A stretch of 64,000 nucleotides of DNA, from the NCBI RefSeq assembly GCF_032362555.1, contig NC_083525.1, positions 8,355,501-8,419,500 on the forward strand. Direction: 5' to 3'. How positions within the stretch are numbered: position 1 is the first letter of the stretch; each line of letters starts with the position of its first letter. The notes below the pieces were generated by a model. That model was given only the letters and a program-made list of their open reading frames with translations. It made no database searches and was not told where the DNA came from. The stretch comes from Amyelois transitella. Lineage: Eukaryota; Arthropoda; Insecta; Lepidoptera; Pyralidae. Shown one piece after another: positions 59,450 through 64,000 of this stretch. The translations under genes and the position numbers were made by a program.

Positions 59450-61218
59450 AATGTAAGTTCAATAAAAAATTTGTTGAATTGTATTTAAATCTTTAACTCA
59501 ACTCAACTTCATGAAACGACTTTTATCTACCAAAGTTTAATACAGTAATTAATTTTAATCCCTTTGAATGTAAATTATGCATGTATAAAATGCCAAATAT
59601 ACACCAAAACATCAATACTTTAACGAGGGTAGAACAAAATAAATTAATTGCCATAGACTATAGCCGCAGTACGATTCAGGTCCATCGTAAGCACAGAGCA
59701 AGGAGCATATGATATAAAGACAGGGGAGATAAGAAGTCTTCAATTGTTAAATAGCCTCGCGGAACGTAATTTGACCTAAGACTTACCGAGATATTCACTA
59801 ACCTTTCGAATCATTATGTTTTTTCTATATCTACGGTTGGCCGTAAAGAAAGATATGAGTTACCCTTGTTAGCTTGTATAATATTAATCCGTACAGCACA
59901 GTTAAAAGGTAAAAGGCTAATTTCGAAGTACGGCTGGCGTCCAAAGCAATTTCACGGACTGTTCTTCTACATATATTATTTTTTTCATTTTGTTAAATAA
60001 ATGAACCCATTTTTAAATTGTGAATATTTTCATCTTGAATATAATAAGCAAAAGAAACATTATGTAGTTAATCGAGCGAGCAAAGGAGTTCACATATTTT
60101 ATATGTATGTTTGTGTATCTCGCTACATTTGTAACGCAATAACTTTCAAATCGTTTGGACTGATGTTGATGAAATTTAAAATTTATGTAGGATCTGTCGA
60201 TAGAATTTTAAGTTCATAGGGCATCAAATCAGTCTGTGGCGACATCTCTACGCCACTCGTCACAACATCCAATCAAACAACTACTGTCAATCATCGCGAA
60301 GAAATTGACGCGCTCAACCAATAGCAGCGAAGAATCTAAGTCGCGATTTCAAAGATTTCATGGATTGGAGCATAAATACAACCTCCAACACAACATCGTC
60401 GAAGCCGCAGTTCCCAGGCATAACACCAAGCCTGGCGGAAGATCTTCCCTTTGGTGGCTGTCGAGCCGAATCATCGCCCCCGCTACAAGTCAAGTAGGAT
60501 TTTCGGAATTTTAAAACAATATTATAGTTGAGGTCTTAGTTCGCGAGCGACGAAAAACTAGTTAATTAGAATCAGATTATCTACGTTTATGTTTATAGGT
60601 ATATTTGTATACTATTATATACCGCTTCTTCTACACTTGCGCTTTGGAAGCGGTTGAAATTATGCATACGAAAAACCACGCCTCATACCCGGAGAGGTAG
60701 GCAGAGAGTATATCTTTCCACTTTCCACGATCCCTGGATACTTCTTTCGCTTTGCAGTGGTAGACATAATTGTAATTAAGTTTGTTATAATGAAGTCATT
60801 ATGCCATACCTTGTATCCTACTTTTAGAAATAATTTTAAAAATAATTATATCGTAAACTCTATTGAAAAACCGAGATAGATGTAGATATGTGAAATGTTT
60901 AGGTCTTTGTCTTGGATATCTTGTTAGGTTGTCCTGTGAAGAGACTTTCCCATTTCCCATCTCTATACCATCTTGTCAAGCTGTCAAAAAATGCACTTGT
61001 CATTCGTTTCGGTTTGTGTCATTCATTCACGTCAAAAAGTCAAAAGTTGTAAGTCGGCCTGTGAAAAAATTGGAAAAATAAATTTGAAAAATACCTATAT
61101 TGGTTTCATGCTTTTTTAAAAGTTGTAATCGAGAAAGTTAATATATTTTACATAAATAAAGTCATAATGTGTTTTTAGAAACCTGTAATACGTTGCTTAA
61201 TTTTTTGTTTTTGGTAAC
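59450..61218. other. Intergenic region between divergent genes
   Basis: Holds the probable promoters of the small minus-strand gene and the plus-strand gene. 60,080-60,540 resembles the LTR-like DNA at 28,700-28,900 (GATGTTGATGA.., CGACGAAAAACTAGTT) and may be an old LTR fragment. LINE fragments lie at 60,615-60,835. No gene is seen. Confidence 0.4.
60615..60835 (+). mobile_element. CR1-like 3' fragment split by an ATGT-tailed LINE fragment
   Basis: CCGCTTCTTCTACACTTGCG at 60,622 and AAGTCATTATGCCATACCTTG at 60,790 are two halves of the same 3' UTR. Between them (60,660-60,755) lies a minus-strand LINE B fragment. Confidence 0.65.
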
Positions 61219-64000
61219 ATGGAGCCGACGATTTCAAAGGTATGTTTAGAGCTTAGTTAACATTTCTGAACCTTAGTTTTTTGTTTGAGTATTACTCTAG
61301 AGTTAAGTTTTTGATAGATTAGAAACTCCTTAAAAATACTGTTAAATCCTGCCATGTAGTGTCGGTGAGAAAGAAATAAATTATTTTGTAAAACATTATC
61401 GTACAGTATTGCCTAATAAACTTGGGATTCTTATTATTTAGTGCCACCAATATAAAAAAAAAAGATCCACTCCATCTCTTTCCCATGAATGTAATAAAAG
61501 GTGATTGGTGGAGGTGGTGATTCATCTTTCAGATGATGATCTAGCAAACTGTCACTATTTAAATCCCAATTCTATCATTAAGCCAAAAAGCTGAATGTGG
61601 CCTATCAGTCTTTCGAGACTTCCGGCTCTGTTTACCCCGCAAGGGTTATATAGGAGATTATATGATGAATGAATCTGTGTCTCATGGTGTAGACAAAGCC
61701 AACAGTCACAAAAACTTGAAGCCCTCTTCAGCTGAATGGCTTAATGAATACATGATAGTGACCAACTGTGATAAGTGTACATTGAGCTATTTATAGACAT
61801 TGTTTTGTTAATACAATGTTGTTTTCATTTGGTGATAAGTCAATGTCAATGACCAACATTCATACTACTTCTATACATACAAATAATCATGTATGTATAT
61901 AAGTAGTATATATCCCTTGCCCAGTACACAGAGACAACAGTCTTGAAAAGACTGATGGGCCATCTTCAGCTGTTTTGCTTAATAATAGAATTGAGATTTA
62001 AATAGTGACAAGTTGCTAGCCTATTGCCTATTTAAAAGAATTCAAAGTTTAAGAGCCTAACCCTTAGTCGCATTTTCTGACATCCCTGGGAAAGAGATGG
62101 AGTGGTCCTATTCTTTTTTGTATTAGTGCCGGGAACCTCACGGCACACTACAACCATACTTCCTCTATAAAGAGAAAAAAAATCAGGCCTCTTTCCCATA
62201 GGGGTAGGCGGGGACTACATCAATCCTATAATAACAGCTGTACGTGTGTTAAATGTATACAGCTGTATGCTACAGCTGAACAATGTCTTTCAGTCTTTTC
62301 AAGACTGTTGTCACTGTCTATCCCATCTACACTAATATTATAATGCTGAAGAGTTTGTTTGTTTGTTTGTTTGAACACGCTAATCTCGGGAACTACTGGT
62401 TCAAATTGAAAAAATATTTTTGTGTTGAATAGACCATTTATCAAGGAAGGCTCTAAAGCCTTCCTCGATAAATGGTCCAATAGTTGCAGCATAACATCAT
62501 GCTAAACCTTAGGGTTTTGGGATTGGGAGCAAAGAAATAATGGAAAATGTGACAAAAAAACGGGGAAAATTATTAATCCTTGAGGGCTTCAATGATGCCC
62601 AAAATTACTATTACACGCAGACGAAGTCGCGGGCACAGCTAGTTATGGATATAGTCGTGATTGTATGTGTGTATGTATTTTACAGCCAAGTTGTTTATTT
62701 TTACTTGTAACTTGAGACAGGCGGTCTCAGTCCAACTGCAAACAAGGGCATAGTCACCTGTTATGGAGAGCCTGGTTAGAGCAAGCACCATATGTAAATT
62801 GTTTGCATTTTTCTAATTTATCACCTGGATTTATTTCAATCCTGTACATACATACACATGATCATGTCTATATCCCTTGCGGGGTAGACAGGGCCACAGA
62901 ACCCACAGTCTTGAAAAGACTGATAGGCCATGTTTAGCTTCGGCTTTATGATAGAATTGAGATTCAAATAGTAATAGGTTGCTGGCCCTTCACCAAAAAG
63001 AAGAATCCAGAGTTTATAAGAAGCCTATCCCTTAGTCGCCTTTTACGACATCCATGGGAATGAGTCCTATTCTTTTTTTCTATTAGTGCCGAGAACCACA
63101 CGGCGTTTCTCGTTATATGGAGTGGATATATGTAGTATAATCTAACTAGACCCCAGCCGCGGTTCCACCTGCAGAAATCTTATCCCTTAACTCGCGTTCG
63201 CGCGGACATTTTGAAAACTCCAGCTCACCTTCACTGGGAGAACCTACATGCCGAATTTTAGCTCACTACACCCAGTAGTTTCTTCTTCTTCTTCTTCTTT
63301 GTCTGTAATTCAGTCATTGTTGTAGCAAAAGTGATATATATTCTAGCATTAGTCCCGGAATAGGACCACTCCCTCTCATTCCCATGGATGTCGTAAAAGG
63401 CGACTTGGTCGCCTTTTACGACATCCATGGGCTTATAAACTTGAGATTCTTCTTTTAGGCGATGGGTACCAAAAAGTCACTATTTGAATCTCAATTCTAC
63501 TATTAAGCCGAACAGCTGAATGTGACTAAATAAGCCTTTTTAAGACTGTTGACTCTGTCTACCCCGCAAGGGATATAGACGTGAATATATGTATGTATGT
63601 ATTAGTCCCGGTTCAGTCTGAATCGAACATTATGTTAGTCATTATATCTGATGATTGTTCCAGCCGCGGCACTACCGCACCGCCATCTATGTGCTGCTTC
63701 TCATCAATCTGGTGTCGATCTTCACAGCCGCCAAGACGGTCCTGGTGCTCAACCCTGAAGACAGGTGTGTATTACGTAATTTCATAATTATTTATATGCC
63801 ACGAATTACTTATGTGCCGTGTGGTGCCGGGAGCACCAATAAAAAAGAAATAATAGGACCGCTCCATCTCGTAAAAGGCGTAGACGTGACTATATGTATG
63901 TATGCCATCGTTTAGCCAATCAGTCTTTTCAAGACGGTTGGCTCTGTCTACCCCGCAAGGGATATAGACGTGACTATATGTATGTATGTATATAGCGATA
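61219..64000 (+). CDS. 5' part of an unrecognised membrane protein gene
   Basis: Exon 1 (61,219-61,239) encodes MEPTISK and ends AAG|GTATGT. Exon 2 (63,664-63,764) follows TTCCAG and reads PRHYRTAIYVLLLINLVSIF then TAAKTVLVLNPEDR, ending AG|GTGTGT in phase 2. The two fit in phase. The second exon holds one hydrophobic segment of about 20 residues (IYVLLLINLVSIF) preceded by basic residues, as in an N-terminal transmembrane anchor. The rest lies beyond the window. The 2.4-kb intron is filled with SINE A copies. I do not recognise the family. Confidence 0.6.
61420..61668 (+). repeat. SINE A copy, diverged
   Basis: CTCCATCTCTTTCCCATGAA to CCCCGCAAGGGTTATATAGG. In the intron of the plus-strand gene. 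Confidence 0.7.
61895..62146 (-). repeat. SINE A copy
   Basis: ATATCCCTTGCCCAGTACACAG to GTGCCGGGAACCTCACGGCAC. Confidence 0.8.
62325..62645 (+). repeat. Lepidopteran interspersed repeat containing a palindrome
   Basis: TACACTAATATTATAATGCTG to GCAGACGAAGTCGCGGGCAC; palindrome at 62,432-62,477. Confidence 0.6.
62850..63108 (-). repeat. SINE A copy
   Basis: ACATGATCATGTCTATATCC to GTGCCGAGAACCACACGGC. Confidence 0.8.
63355..63602 (+). repeat. SINE A copy with a foldback palindrome
   Basis: Starts GGAATAGGACCACTCCCTC, then a 24-bp perfect inverted repeat (63,381-63,431), then the usual body and tail GACGTGAATATATGTATG. Confidence 0.85.
63810..63998 (+). repeat. SINE A, two internally deleted copies
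   Basis: GTGCCGTGTGGTGCCGGGAG to CTCGTAAAAGGCGTAGACG, then CAGTCTTTTCAAGACGG to the tail. Confidence 0.75.

Noticed and set aside
60863..61081. 72-aa plus-strand frame upstream of the membrane-protein gene
   Set aside because: No recognised domain and no splice link; probably 5' flanking DNA.

Overview
The window is nuclear DNA of an insect, almost certainly a moth or butterfly (Lepidoptera). The genes are intron-rich with short exons and long AT-rich introns. Introns are packed with lepidopteran-style repeats: ATGT-tailed SINE/LINE copies, ATTCT-tailed CR1-like LINEs, an RTE-like LINE with a (TTA)n tail, tRNA-derived SINEs and fragments of the type 'GCGGACGAAGTCGCGGGC'. The species cannot be told from the sequence.

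Layout. (1) 1-15,710, minus: LIM-domain kinase (LIMK1), 14 coding exons found. Two LIM domains, a PDZ domain and the kinase domain run from the true start codon to kinase subdomains VIII-IX; the 3' end lies left of the window. (2) 16,154-20,408, minus: a complete 8-exon secreted chymotrypsin/brachyurin-type serine protease of 395 aa with a Thr/Pro/Glu-rich C-terminal tail. (3) 20,998-26,392: AT-rich, repeat-poor DNA, probably the long 3' UTR of the next gene plus intergenic DNA. (4) 26,393-58,542, minus: coronin, 11 coding exons, complete. The intron holding the RTE-like LINE is about 6.3 kb; the first intron, about 17 kb, holds a 6.3-kb CR1-like LINE that sits inside a SINE and itself carries a hAT-like DNA transposon. 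(5) 59,118-59,449, minus: a small two-exon gene of unknown function (62 aa). (6) 61,219-end, plus: first two coding exons of an unrecognised membrane protein.

LIMK and coronin both act on actin turnover (LIMK inhibits cofilin by phosphorylation; coronin works with Arp2/3 and cofilin), so two actin regulators flank the protease. Whether the linkage means anything is unknown.

The most unusual feature is a recurring structure. At five of the 25 internal coding-exon ends of LIMK1 and coronin (LIMK1 exons 4, 9, 12; coronin exons 2, 9) the 3' part of the exon, its 5' splice site and some intron have been tandemly amplified (2 to about 21 copies, unit 37-143 bp). The array always extends downstream of the genuine donor, so each holds multiple candidate splice donors. 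In coronin exon 9 the 120-bp unit is in frame and could lengthen the protein by 120 residues. Several near-perfect short palindromes suggest local template switching in the same DNA.
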